Assembly (NCBI GenBank): GCA_020310875.1
Contig: CM035423.1
Location: forward strand, 127,035,811 to 127,099,810
Reading direction: 5' to 3'
Length of the DNA: 64,000 nt
Source: Ceratopteris richardii
Taxonomy: Eukaryota; Streptophyta; Polypodiopsida; Polypodiales; Pteridaceae
Part shown: positions 1 through 10,100 of the stretch, piece after piece
Layout: each line of letters begins with the position of its first letter
Numbering within the stretch: the first letter of the stretch is position 1
Program-made: the position numbers and the translations under genes
The notes under the pieces: generated by a model
What the model saw: only the letters and a program-made list of their open reading frames with translations
The model's database searches: none
Told to the model about the DNA's origin: nothing

Positions 1-1982
1 TCTAAGGTTCATTAATTTTCTTCCTTGCTCACTCAATTACACACTTAGATCGTCAATGGTTCTATGTGATCAATTCTTGGTTCCTTTTAATTTCTCTTTG
101 GATTCTTGTCTTAATACATGCGTCAGGAATTCGACTTTCGTGATGATTTTAAGTTTTCGTTCCGTCAGACTTATGTTCTTTTCTTTAGGTTTTCGCGTCA
201 CACACACCTTTACTTTAGGTCTTAAACTTGGTAGAATTAGGTATCTTGAACTTGAGGCGTTCCTATCGTCGTTAATCCACAACTACCGTTTAACCTAAGC
301 TAAAAATTGACTGAGGGGGTTGAGGAATCTTCCAACCTCGAGTCGGCTTTTCTGGTTGCTCTGATGTCCTGTTGCCCAAGAAGCCTTGCTTCCCAAGCTC
401 TGCTGTCTTCACTGCCTTGCTTGCTTGCCTTTGATTGCCCTTGCTAGACCTGGAAAAATTCCAATATTAGACCAATTCACAAGTTGATCACACACTTGAG
501 TATATTCACCGTTTAAGTCCCTTCTCTTTTTGCCCAAATTTTCAATGTGTGCCCCCTGGCTTCCTAGTCCCAAACTAGGTGAACCTCAAATTAGCCTATC
601 CAAAAATAGACGTATACTTTATGAAAAAAACAGTTGAGGTCACGTAGTACTCGTCACGAGCTTTCTAACGAGCTATTAAGCTCAAAAAACGGACTCCGGA
701 TGAGAAAGTTACACGCGTTCAGGTCCTGGGGGGTAAAAATTGACAATCCAATTTTCCTTCAAATATGAGCTAAGGGGTCTCCTATGAGTCTAATGGTCCA
801 AAAATTTTCCAAAAATACCCTCAAATTTGGTCAAAAATTGAAGTCCAAATTTTGCGATGGGGGTGGGCAATCGCGATGGTCTGGGACCGTCGCGATGGTC
901 CGAAAAAACGAACAATCGCGATGGCGCGGGTCAACGGTCAAAGTTGGACAATCGCGATGGCGCGAAAAAGTGGACCGTCGCGATGGCGTGGGATTTGGAC
1001 AATCGCGATGGCCCGAAAAGGCGAACCGTCGCGATGGCTCGAAGTGAACGATCGCGATGGCGTGGAAGTGGGCCGTCGCGATGGTCCGAAAAATGAACCG
1101 TCGCGATGGCGTGATCAGGCGGACAATCGCGATGGCGCGGGTCAACGGTCAACGGTCGAACCGTCGCGATGGTCCGAAGTGAACCGTCGCGATGGTCCGC
1201 GATGCGATGGCTTGAGCCAATCGCGATGGTCCGATTGTGGGCTGTCGCGATGGTCCAAAAGTTGAACCGTCGCGATGGTCTATCGTGACACGTGGCACTG
1301 TCGTGGCGATGGCGTGGGCCAATCGCGATGGTCCGGGGTCAGCTGAACCGTCGCGATGGTCCGAGTGGACCGTCGCGATGGCTCAAGTGAACCGTCGCGA
1401 TGGTCCGAAAAAGCGAACCGTCGCGATGGTCCGGCCGAGCCGTCGCGATGGCGTGAGCCTATCGCGATGGTGCGACACAATCGCGATGGTCCGAGCCAAT
1501 CGCGATGGTCCACCAAACAATGAATTTTTGAGATGCGAGTATGGATTCCTAGTGGCGCAGGTGTGCTCTTCACGCTGGTGTGGTCGCCTTCTCCAAATTC
1601 CGAACTTGGCGGACCATCGCGATGGTCTGACACAGTCGGAAATTTCTGACAGAAACTGAAATTTTTACCTTTTCCAAGCTTTCCTGATGCACTGGAGCTC
1701 TGTACCTGCAAGAAAACTCAAGAAAACACAAGTGCATGCAAGCGCAAAAACTCTCTCTCGCACTCTCGCACGCACAAATGAGGGGAAATGAGGTGAATGG
1801 GTGGATATGGTGAATTTTCTGATTTTTTTTTGGGAATGGAGATGATGATGCGATGATGAAGATGGAGTGTGGGGGAAGTGAAAAACACTAAAAACTAAGT
1901 AAAAACAACAACAAAAACTGAAATTTTTACCTTCCAACGCCTCTTCTTGCTATACTCTTACCATCACACATTCGTCCTAGAC
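1..1982 (-). mobile_element. Element P: leader of a Ty3-type LTR retrotransposon (partial)
   Basis: Read on the minus strand this is the untranslated leader that follows the primer-binding site at 1983-2004 and runs off the left edge before any gag is reached. No convincing coding frame is present; short open frames here come from the GC-rich repeat array. The 550-720 part, read on the minus strand, resembles 2960-3100 read on the plus strand (shared blocks such as TTTTTTGAGCT, TAGCTCGTT and GGGACTAGGAA). P and relic C are therefore related elements lying head to head. The Ty3-type assignment rests on the tRNA-Asp primer site and this resemblance, not on P's own proteins. Confidence 0.5.
856..1510. 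repeat. Minisatellite with TCGCGATGG core
   Basis: About 26 copies of the 9-mer TCGCGATGG occur at irregular 10-50 bp spacing, usually preceded by ACCG or CAA and followed by TCCGAA, CGCGGG or CTCGA. The array is far more GC-rich than its AT-rich surroundings. One outlying copy at 1611-1626 forms a perfect 16-bp palindrome, GACCATCGCGATGGTC. Each core holds the palindrome TCGCGA. The array lies inside the leader of element P. The long overlapping open frames here on both strands (about 784-1660) are by-products of the repeat and should not be read as genes. Confidence 0.9.
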
Positions 1983-2004
1983 TCGATCCCCGGCAACGGC
2001 GCCA
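1983..2004 (-). other. Primer-binding site, tRNA-Asp type (element P)
   Basis: The plus strand reads exactly like the last 22 nt of plant tRNA-Asp including CCA (it ends in GGCAACGGCGCCA). On the minus strand it is therefore a perfect primer-binding site starting TGGCGCCGTTGCCGGGG. This primer type is known from plant Athila/Tat-like Ty3 elements. The position fixes P's orientation (minus) and the inner edge of its 5' LTR at about 2009. Confidence 0.85.
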
Positions 2005-2147
2005 AATTTGGTGTTGCTCTAGCACAATGGTGAGAACCACGTTAAGAAGCTTCACCTCCTTAATGTCAATCCGAGGGAGAGGTAGGAGTGATATGAAGAT
2101 CGTGAACGCGAGATGATGTGAAAGTGAAGGTGAGAAGCACAAAGATG

Positions 2148-2169
2148 CACACACACATACACACACACA
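2148..2169. repeat. CA microsatellite
   Basis: A short run of CA dinucleotides with one T interruption, inside the probable R-U5 part of the P LTR. Confidence 0.8.
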
Positions 2170-2301
2170 ATGAAGAGACAAGCAAGACACAATGGAAGGT
2201 GGGAATTTAGCTCTATTACTCAAGCATGCTCTTACAAGCTCAAGAATAACTCTAATCTCAAACAAGCTACAATGAACCAACCTCAAAAATGAGCTCTCTA
2301 G

Positions 2302-2313
2302 CTCTTTTTATAG
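2302..2313 (-). promoter_or_regulatory. TATA box of the P LTR
   Basis: The minus strand reads CTATAAAAAGAG, a good plant TATA box, about 300 bp inside the LTR from the primer-site side. Transcription would start near 2275 and run leftward through the minisatellite leader. Confidence 0.5.
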
Positions 2314-2668
2314 TTTCTAGACTAGTTTTGACCGGTTTCACATCTAATGACCGGCCTAGTTAAAAAATATGTCCTAGAGGCTATTTGGAAGGGTAAACGA
2401 TGTCTAAAAATAACGAAATTTGGTACGAGCATTCTACCTAAGCTCCTCAAGCTCGAGGACTCCTCGGCTTGCACAAAATGGAGCTGTGGATTACAAAATT
2501 GGGGTTTTTTATGATACATATGTTACAATTAGTGATAATAATCACTGTTGAATGTTTTGGGAAAATTAATAAGACATGTATTTGTTTAAAAGATTGATCC
2601 GCCTGGCTCCCTGCTTCGTCTTCACATGCTTCCGTGGCGTCTGTGCCTCTGACTGCTTCCAACAACTC

Positions 2669-2935
2669 AAAATCGTGTTTTTCACGATTCTCACTCAAAA
2701 ATTGCGTTTTTCACGATTTTCAATCAAAATCGCATTTTTTGGGATTGTTCAGAATCGCGATTTTCATAAGTGCTCAGCCTCATGATTTTCATGATTTCAC
2801 AAAATCGTGATTTTCACAGTTGCTTAGCATCGCAATTTTCATGATCCCTCAAAATCGCGTTTTTCATAAGTGCTCAGCATCAAGATTTCTAGACCCCCCA
2901 AAATCGTGATTTTCACACAAAATCGTGATTTTTCC
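2669..2935. repeat. Minisatellite with AAAATCGYGATTTT core
   Basis: About 11 degenerate copies of a near-palindromic unit, AAAATCG(T/C)GATTTTCA, spaced 15-30 bp apart. A longer period of about 102 bp is also visible: the block TTTTCATAAGTGCTCAGC occurs at 2761 and again at 2863. The array is AT-rich but shares the central TCGCGA/TCGTGA logic of the array at 856-1510. It lies directly upstream of the C gag frame, the same relative place as the other array has in P. Confidence 0.8.
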
Positions 2936-3142
2936 AAAAGGCCATGTTTGCCTGTTTTGACCCTTAGGAGTCTGATTTGACATAATTTTTTCATCCAAAG
3001 TCCATTTTTTGAGCTCTATAGCTCGTTGATTTTCAGATAGGATAATTTGAAGTTGACCCTCAAGTGGGACTAGGAAACTAAGGGAACTCCAAAGGATTTT
3101 GAGCAATACCAAGGGGAATTTTGGGACTAGAAGACAAAGCTT

Positions 3143-3878
3143 ATGAACCTGAGATCTGGTAGACACTTAGGCAAGGATAGACAAAGCATTAGATCTTCTG
3201 AGGCAAGTGTCAACCATACAGCTAAGTCTTGGGCACAACAACTAAGTGGGTATCCTTACGTACTAAGCTCAGACACAAATGAATCAGAAATGTCTTTTAG
3301 CATGGGGAAACCTATAGGTGGCTTAGGAACTGCCTATCTACAGACACCAAAAGGTCCCTATAAGACATAGTTGGAGTATATCAAGACCAATCGATTAGGT
3401 GCACGCATCTATGAGGATGGCCTGAGGCGATCAGTGGTCCAACTCAAAAATCCAGATCAACCCTTTGGAATTGAATACCCAGTAGTCAAATTTGAAGAGG
3501 GTTCATACATTGATAAGGAAGGAACCACGTATGTGGTCACCAACTTACCAGATAGGACAGATGAGTTTGGCAACATCATTCTTGAGAGTGAGATAGGAGA
3601 CCTAGAGCAAGGAGATGTAGGATGAGAACCCAAGACTCGTAGCGGCAAGTCAGCTTTGACCAGAGTGATCACTCCAGATTTGATCCCTCAGGACAACAAA
3701 AGCATAGAACTATTCATGAATAGAGAAACAGAGGAAGCATTTTGGAGATTCAAGCCAGATCAACCTAGCCAATTGGGCATAATCATCATCTACGAATTCA
3801 AAGATCCTGAAATACTAGGCAAAGTTGTCTACCAGGATAACACATCAGAGAAAATGTTCTTGATATCAGAGAATGATA
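3143..3878 (+). pseudogene. Element C: Ty3-type gag relic, 5' part
   Basis: One reading frame runs from the ATG at 3143 to the B insertion at 3878, with in-frame stops TAG 3368-3370 and TGA 3623-3625. It starts MNLRSGRHLG and encodes about 245 residues that I cannot match to a known domain. They are mixed charged and hydrophobic, with no signal peptide or membrane segment. The same frame resumes after element B at 15706 and leads into a recognisable gag core. This is therefore either an unusual N-terminal extension of gag or a separate upstream product. Leader resemblance to P supports a Ty3-type element; C's own 5' LTR and primer site are not visible. Confidence 0.6.
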
Positions 3879-4107
3879 TGTTGATATATTTAGGTAGTGA
3901 TGTGTGTGAACACTCTAGGACTGCCGAGGCACTTTTTTCCCTCTTTAGGAGGTTTTTTTCCCCGGCTTGTATATATGCCTATTGCCCTAATGGGCTACTT
4001 ATCTTTGTACATTCTCTAGTAATACATTCAGTATTGTGTGTTGTGCTCCAAGCTTCTTCTTCTTCCTTGTGTTGTTTGCATGCTTCCACAGATGTCTAAC
4101 TCCAACA
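3879..4107 (+). repeat. 5' LTR of element B
   Basis: Direct repeat of 15471-15700. It begins TGTTGATATA and ends CTCCAACA, with inverted TGTTG/CAACA tips. A TATA-like stretch lies at 3970-3976. At about 229 bp it is short for a copia LTR. Confidence 0.92.
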
Positions 4108-4108
4108 A

Positions 4109-4124
4109 TTGGTATAAGAGCAGG
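4109..4124 (+). other. Primer-binding site of element B
   Basis: TTGGTATAAGAGCAGG directly follows the LTR. It is a variant of the initiator-Met site TGGTATCAGAGC, with A in place of C at position 7 of that site. Confidence 0.7.
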
Positions 4125-5472
4125 TCCTTGCTTCATCTAGGGTGCTGTCGACACTCCTCCGGTTGCAGTCTCAAAATTGTAGTGCTTGTGCAGGCTATTT
4201 CGTCTTTTTGTGCCAAAGGTATATACTAGTTTCTATTCACTAGTATAAGCATCTCGAAGTCTGCTACAAGTCTAGCAGAATTCCTCTGGGCAGTTCTGTT
4301 CAACTTTTTGAGATACAGTCAATTTTCTGCATCAAGGTATTTTAGTCATCGGCCATGGCTGAAAGCAGTGATGTATTCTGTATGTTGGCTGTTGAGGATA
4401 AGTTGGATGGTACCAACTACCCGTTATGGGCTTATATGTTGCGACATGTGTTGGTTGCAAAAGGACTGTGGAACATTGTGCAGGGTGTCAAAAAATGTCC
4501 TATCACACCTGCAACTGTTACAACTGTAGGTACTGAAGCTGATGCTGAAGGTGTCAAAGATGATGATATTCTGCATATTCCTGTTCGTGCTGCGGTTTCT
4601 GCTGCACCTACTCCAGAGCAAATTCACTAGGATGGCAGAGATGCCCAGGCACATGCATTGACAGCTTTGTCTATCAAACGTGCCATTATTCCATACATTC
4701 GCTCTTGCAGAATAGCTAAGGATGCTTGGGATACACTTACCACATTGTACCAAGCTAGGAATGAGGGTCGTGTTGCTTACCTCCGAAAATAGTTGGAGAG
4801 TGAGCACATGAATGAAGGTGATTCTATGGACAGTTTCCTAACGAAGATCAAAGACTTGAAGGAACAGTTGCTTTCTGCTGATGAGGTTATACCAGATAGC
4901 TCACTTGTGCAGACCGTTCTGAATGGTCTTCCTAATTCGTATCAGAGTTTTGCTTCTACTCTTTGGTTGATGATGAAAGACAATCCAAATGCCTTATCAT
5001 TTGAGGAGTTAGTCTCGGTTCTGTTGCAGGAAGATCAGTCCAGGCCGAATAGGTCCATTATGCGAGTTGTAGATCAAGCTTTCCTGGCTATTCAGAAGGG
5101 CAAAGGAAAATGGAGCTCTTCAACTAGTTAGTAGAAATCTGCTAATTCTGCATATTCGAAGAAGGAAGATAAAGATGAGAAGAAATCAGAAAAGCAGAAA
5201 TTGTTTTGTACGTACTGTAAAGGGAATGATCATATCATAAAGAACTGTCCAAAACTGGCTGCTAAAGAGGCAAAGAAGAAAGAGGCTGGAATGGTTGTTG
5301 CAGAGGCCTCTACACCAAAAACAGAGTCTGCTAATCTTGTGCAGGAAGAAGAATAGGCGTTTATTACTGTCTGCGGTTTTGACCCATCTTCTCATGAGCA
5401 GTGCATGTCTGCAGTAGACTCATATGTTTGGTATTTTGACAGTGGGGCAACCAAACATATTACCTTGCAGCA

Positions 5473-5506
5473 CAGTTTCTTCTCTTCACTCAAGCCTGCT
5501 GATGGT
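5473..5506. repeat. 34-bp direct repeat, copy 1
   Basis: An exact 34-bp repeat is found again at 5565-5598 inside the protease/integrase region of B. The integrase N-terminus is lost just downstream of the second copy, which suggests template switching or slippage. Confidence 0.85.
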
Positions 5507-5564
5507 AGTTCTTTCACTTTGTGAGATGCTTTATTTGTGCCAGAGATCAAGAAGAACCTGTTAT

Positions 5565-5598
5565 CAGTTTCTTCTCTTCACTCAAGCCTGCTGATGGT
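5565..5598. repeat. 34-bp direct repeat, copy 2
   Basis: Second exact copy of 5473-5506, 92 bp downstream of the first. Confidence 0.85.
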
Positions 5599-5927
5599 TC
5601 AGTTCGGGCTACTCCAAATTGCAGCTTGTAAGTGTTCATGTGCTTCAAACAGTTTTTGGTTTTGGCTGAAAATCTGTCAGCATGTAAAATGGGCACCTTC
5701 CTTCTGATCGCGAGGGGAGTATATGTCTTCTGATTTTAATACATTTCTGGTTGAATGTGGGATAAAACACCAATGTAGAGTGCCGTATACACCTCAATTG
5801 AATGGAGTTGCTGAACGAAAAAACAGGTCACTCATGGAGATGGTGAGGTGTATGGTCAAGAGTTAAGCTTTACCAAAGCGTTTTTGGCTTGAGGTTTTCA
5901 TGTGTGCAGCATATGTACTGAGCAGGT

Positions 5928-6940
5928 TATTGGAGCAAGACAATCAACAAATTGTGATTATACAAAGGTTAGAAGTAAAGACATGAAGAGAAGATTGAAG
6001 ATCAATGTCATGAATTGAAGGGAAGAATCAGATAGTAAAGTCCTTTAATCAAATGTACATTAGTTCTTTAAGATACTTCAATATACTTGAAGTAGTTACC
6101 AGTTAGGACTTGTATATATATATAAGTACATGTTTGTAGATGTGAGACATAGAGAAGAGAGTTGAGATGAGTTAGTTGATGTACATTGTACAAAACATCC
6201 ATCAGATGTATGAAGGAAATAGATAAGTGAAAAGTTCAGAAATGGTGCATCGATCTTCTCTGTCATTCTCCTTCTGTGTTTAATCTTTTGAGGAATCCTT
6301 TTGCACGAATCTAAGTCTATAGCTAATCTATCTATGGCTAGAATTTGAGAGGTTAATTGCAATCAGGTCGAGAGAATTTAGTCTAGGAACATTCATATGT
6401 GAAGATGTTCTGAGAGTCGTCAAAACTGGCGCAGATTTCATGATCAGAGAAATGATCATTACTCAGCCCAGAGTGTAAAGTTTTACACAAGTGAGGGCTC
6501 AAAATCTAAGTTGGAAGGTAAGCCATCTATGGCTAAAAGATCTTGATCAAACGGGATTTACTTTGGGAGAATCAGTGTTAAGAAGTTGCAGGTGTCAAAG
6601 TCGCCATTGCAAAGAAGCTGTTCCAGACATAGGTAAAGTGTTTCACACATTTCTCAATGTGTACTCAATCATTTTGAGAAATTTAACTTGGAAAAGTTGC
6701 GCAACCTTAAGGCAAAGCAGTGTGCAAAGTTTTATTAAAAACTTTACAGGATTGATTAGTCAATGAGTGACTAATCTGCAGCAGACTTTTAAAGAAATTT
6801 CAGTTTTCAACAGTTAGCCAAAATTCTGATAATTTGGTGATTGTTTTCTAAAATTAACTGGAGTCTAAAGTTATTCTTGGTCTAGAGGTGATCTAATACC
6901 AAGGATAGCTTGTTCTTTTGGAGATTAACACTCTCCATCA
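5928..6940 (+). repeat. 5' LTR of element A
   Basis: Direct repeat of 11337-12348. The first dinucleotide is TA instead of the expected TG (the 3' copy has TG), and the LTR ends CTCCATCA. The TATA region is at 6113-6124. Confidence 0.95.
6113..6124 (+). promoter_or_regulatory. TATA box of the A-family LTR
   Basis: TATATATATATA followed by AGTACATG, about 185 bp into the LTR. It is conserved at 11522-11533 and in the LTR of F at 31870-31881. Transcription should start about 30 bp downstream. Confidence 0.6.
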
Positions 6941-6941
6941 G

Positions 6942-6953
6942 TGGTATCAGAGC
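6942..6953 (+). other. Primer-binding site of element A
   Basis: TGGTATCAGAGC, the standard plant initiator-Met primer site, one base after the end of the LTR. Confidence 0.92.
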
Positions 6954-7163
6954 CTGATGTGTCAAAATTGAAGTGAAGAAGACTCCGACTACTGCAGAAA
7001 TACAAATCTTTACATCTTGAAGGTGCAAAAGGATAAAGGTTGAAGAAAATTTGAAGGTAGAAACATTGAAGTTATCAAAAGGATCAGAAGGAGCGAGATT
7101 CAAAGTCAAGGTACATTTATTTCTCATAAAGATTAAAGAGTTGGCAATACAGGTAAAGAAATA

Positions 7164-10100
7164 ATGGGAGATAGTCTCCAAATTGAGAAGCTGGATAGAG
7201 AGAATTATCCTGCATGGTCAATGAGGATGGAAGCTCATCTTATGAGCAAAGATCTGATGGGATACATCACAGGAGATGAAGAAAAGCCAGAATTTAGAGA
7301 CTCTAGTGTTCCAACTAGAGAGGAGCTTGCAGATTTGAAGAATTGGATGAAGAAGGATGCTCAAGCAAGGAGCATAATCTACATGGCAGTCAATGACTAT
7401 TTGCTTCCTCACATTAGAGGACTTGAAAGTGCAAGTGACATTTGGAATGCTTTGGAAGAGCATTTCCAAAACACAACCAAATCAAGGAAGGCTTCACTAT
7501 GGGCAGAATTTACTACTTTCAAGAAAAAGGCCTCACAATCAATCTCTGATTATGTGACAAAGATGAAGGCCATTGCAGATTCTTTAGGTGCAGTGGATGA
7601 AGATATTGAAGAAGATAAATTGGTAAGACAAATTCTCACAGGGCTAAGAGGAGATGAGAAGTGGAAGCCTTTTATTTTGTCTACAGAACTTTCATTAGAT
7701 CACTTTACTCCTGATTTGAATCAATTGTTAGGTCATATGCTAACTTTTGAGAATGATATCAAAGGAGATGTTGATAAGAGTGCAGGTCATGCAATGTACT
7801 CTAAAGAAAAGAAGAAAGCTAACAAAGGAAAACAACAATCAGGTGAAGAAGAAGGTACTTCAAACCAAGCAAATTTCATAAGAGGAAAAGGAAATGGCAG
7901 AAGTAGAGGAAGAGGCAGAAACAACAAAGATAATGCAAGAGCTTGTTGGATATGTGGTAAGACCAATCATCTATCTCATGATTGTTGGCACAATAATCAG
8001 AACAATGGTAATTATCAGAACTTTAATGAAAGAGCAAGAGGTGGTAGATTTCAGAGAGGAAACTTCAGAGGTAGAGGTGGTAGGAATTCTTTTGGAAGAG
8101 GTGGAGGAAGAAACTTCCAAAATCAATCCTATAATAACACCTACTACAACTATGCATCAGATCAAAAGGAGGATTCGACTCTCATTATGAATGCAACATA
8201 TGAAACCTCACATGAGGACATGAGAGTGTTCTACATTGATTCAGGATGTAGTAATCATTTAAGTGGAAATATTGCTTTGATGACTGATTTAGATCATAAT
8301 GCAATTAATCATACAGTTCAGACAGGTGATAATACAAAGCATAAGGTAAAGTCAATTGGTTCAGTCAAAGCTAAGGATGGGAGCACTCTTCTGAGTAAGG
8401 TTCTTTATGTTCCCACAATTCCAAAGAATTTGATTAGTGTAGGTCAAATTGTGGAAAAAGGATATGAGGTAAGATTTACCAATGATGGAGTCTATGTTGA
8501 AGACCCTAGTCAAGGGTATAAACAGGTTGTTACAGGAAAGAAAGAAGGAAGGCTCTTCACATTGAAGGTACAAGGAAATGTTGGACATGCTATGTTCACA
8601 TATGGAGAGCAGAAGGTATCTGAATTGGATCTTTGGCATAAAAGACTTGGACACTTCAATGAAAGAGGTATCAAAGACATGATTAATAATGATTCAGTGC
8701 TTGGGTTGCCTAACATTGCAGGTCAACATATGACATACAGATGTGAGGCATGTCAATTAGGTAAGGCTCATAAGCAATCCTATTCCAAGCATGGGTTTAT
8801 GTATTCAGAAAGACTTGAATTGGTGCATACAGATGTGTGGGGTCCTTCAAAGGACTTTAGTATAAATGGTTCAAGATATTATGTCATATATGTTGATGAT
8901 GCTACCAGATGGATCACAATTTATGTGATTAAAGAAAAGTCAGAAGTGTTTAATACATTTAAACACTATCATGCATATGCAGAAAGGATTACAGGTCAAA
9001 AGATGAAGAGACTAAGGTCAGATGGAGGGGGAGAGTATTTTTCAAATGAATTCAATGATTACTTGTGGAATGCAGGTATAAAGAGAGAAGTTACTTGCAG
9101 GTACTCTCCTCAACAAAATGGTGTAGCAGAAAGGAGAAATAGGACTCTTGTTGAGTTTGCAAGGTCCATGATGAAAGAGAAGAATTGCCCAAATTATTTG
9201 TGGGCAGAGGCTGTAAATACAGCTACTTATTTGGTGAATAGATTGCCTTGTAAAGCTTTGCAAGGTATGACACCATATGAAGCTTGGTGGGGTAAGAAAC
9301 CTACCTTGGATCATTGCAGAATATTTGGATGCTTGGCATATGCATATGTGCCATCTCAATTGAGGCATAAGTTGGAGCCTAAGGCAGAAAAGTATGTATT
9401 CATTGGTTATGATGATAAGCAAATGGGATACAGGTTGTGGAGTCCATCCACAAAGCAATTCCTTGTATCCAAGGATGTTACATTTGATGAGCAAGGTACT
9501 TGGTATGCAGGTAAATATAATGTACATGCAGATGTTGAAGAAGTAGTGGATCAAAGGAAAGGTAAAGCAAAGATTCAATTACTTGATGAAAATGAGAATA
9601 ATGAAGTACAGGTTGAAGTTGAAGAGAGGCCAAGGTTTGATCCAGAATGTGATGAACTAGAGACTTCAAAAAGTGTAGAAGTTAGAAGGTCATCTAGGCA
9701 CAAATGGCAACGTACAAGGTATAGCTATGACACCTCATTCTTGACTACTAAAGATTATGCTTATTTGGTAAAAGCAGATGAAGATCCATCTACATATGAT
9801 GAAGCCAAAGGCAAAAGAAATTGGGAAGAAGCCATGCAAGAGGAGTATGATGCATTGATAGAGAATCAGACTTGGGATCTGGTTCCTAAACCTAATAGCC
9901 AGAAAATTATTGGATGTAAGTGGGTTTACAAAACAAAAAGATTTGCATATGGAAGTGTGTCTAGGTACAAAGCTAGACTTGTTGTGAAAGGGTATGCACA
10001 GACATATGGAGTGGACTATGATGAGACCTATAGTCCTGTGGCAAAAATGACAACCATCAGAACTCTCATAGCAATTGCTGCTTGTAAAGGTTGGAAGCTA

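Larger units (their letters stand above)
2009..2540 (-). repeat. 5' LTR of element P (outer edge uncertain)
   Basis: This sequence adjoins the tRNA-Asp primer site and carries a TATA box on the minus strand (2302-2313). That makes 2009-~2275 the likely R-U5 and the part beyond it U3. The LTR would end in CA at 2009-2010 (minus strand). Its other edge cannot be fixed because the partner LTR is outside the window; 2540 is a guess. Overlapping short open frames here look non-coding. Confidence 0.5.
4355..5927 (+). pseudogene. Element B: gag, protease and partial integrase relic
   Basis: The frame starts with ATG at 4355 and reads as a copia gag with a UBN2-like capsid region. Stops are TAG at 4628, about 4790, 5129 and 5353; several sit where Gln is expected. 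A CX2CX4HX4C zinc knuckle lies near 5207-5250 and the protease motif DSGATKHIT near 5440. After 5522 the frame breaks and most of the integrase N-terminus and core is missing. Only its end (a NGVAERKNRS motif near 5800, holding the third catalytic residue) remains before A interrupts it at 5927. The missing piece is marked by a 34-bp direct repeat. Confidence 0.8.

Noticed and set aside
56..298. 80-codon plus-strand frame at the left edge
   Set aside because: No recognisable homology, low-complexity hydrophobic translation, and an open frame of similar length on the opposite strand.
856..1510. Possible CRISPR-like array
   Set aside because: Repeat unit is only about 9 bp with irregular spacing, no constant spacer length and no cas genes; the DNA is plant nuclear.
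784..1659. Long overlapping open frames on both strands rich in Arg, Asp and Trp
   Set aside because: They are translations of the TCGCGATGG array in several frames; the composition is repetitive and no domain is present.
2322..2785. Short frames on both strands between the P LTR and the second minisatellite
   Set aside because: No homology, mutually overlapping, within LTR or leader sequence.
6096..6766. Conserved short frames repeated in the A, F and G LTRs (also 11505-12174 and 32052-32330)
   Set aside because: Repeated because the LTR is repeated; no coding pattern and positions overlap promoter and R regions.
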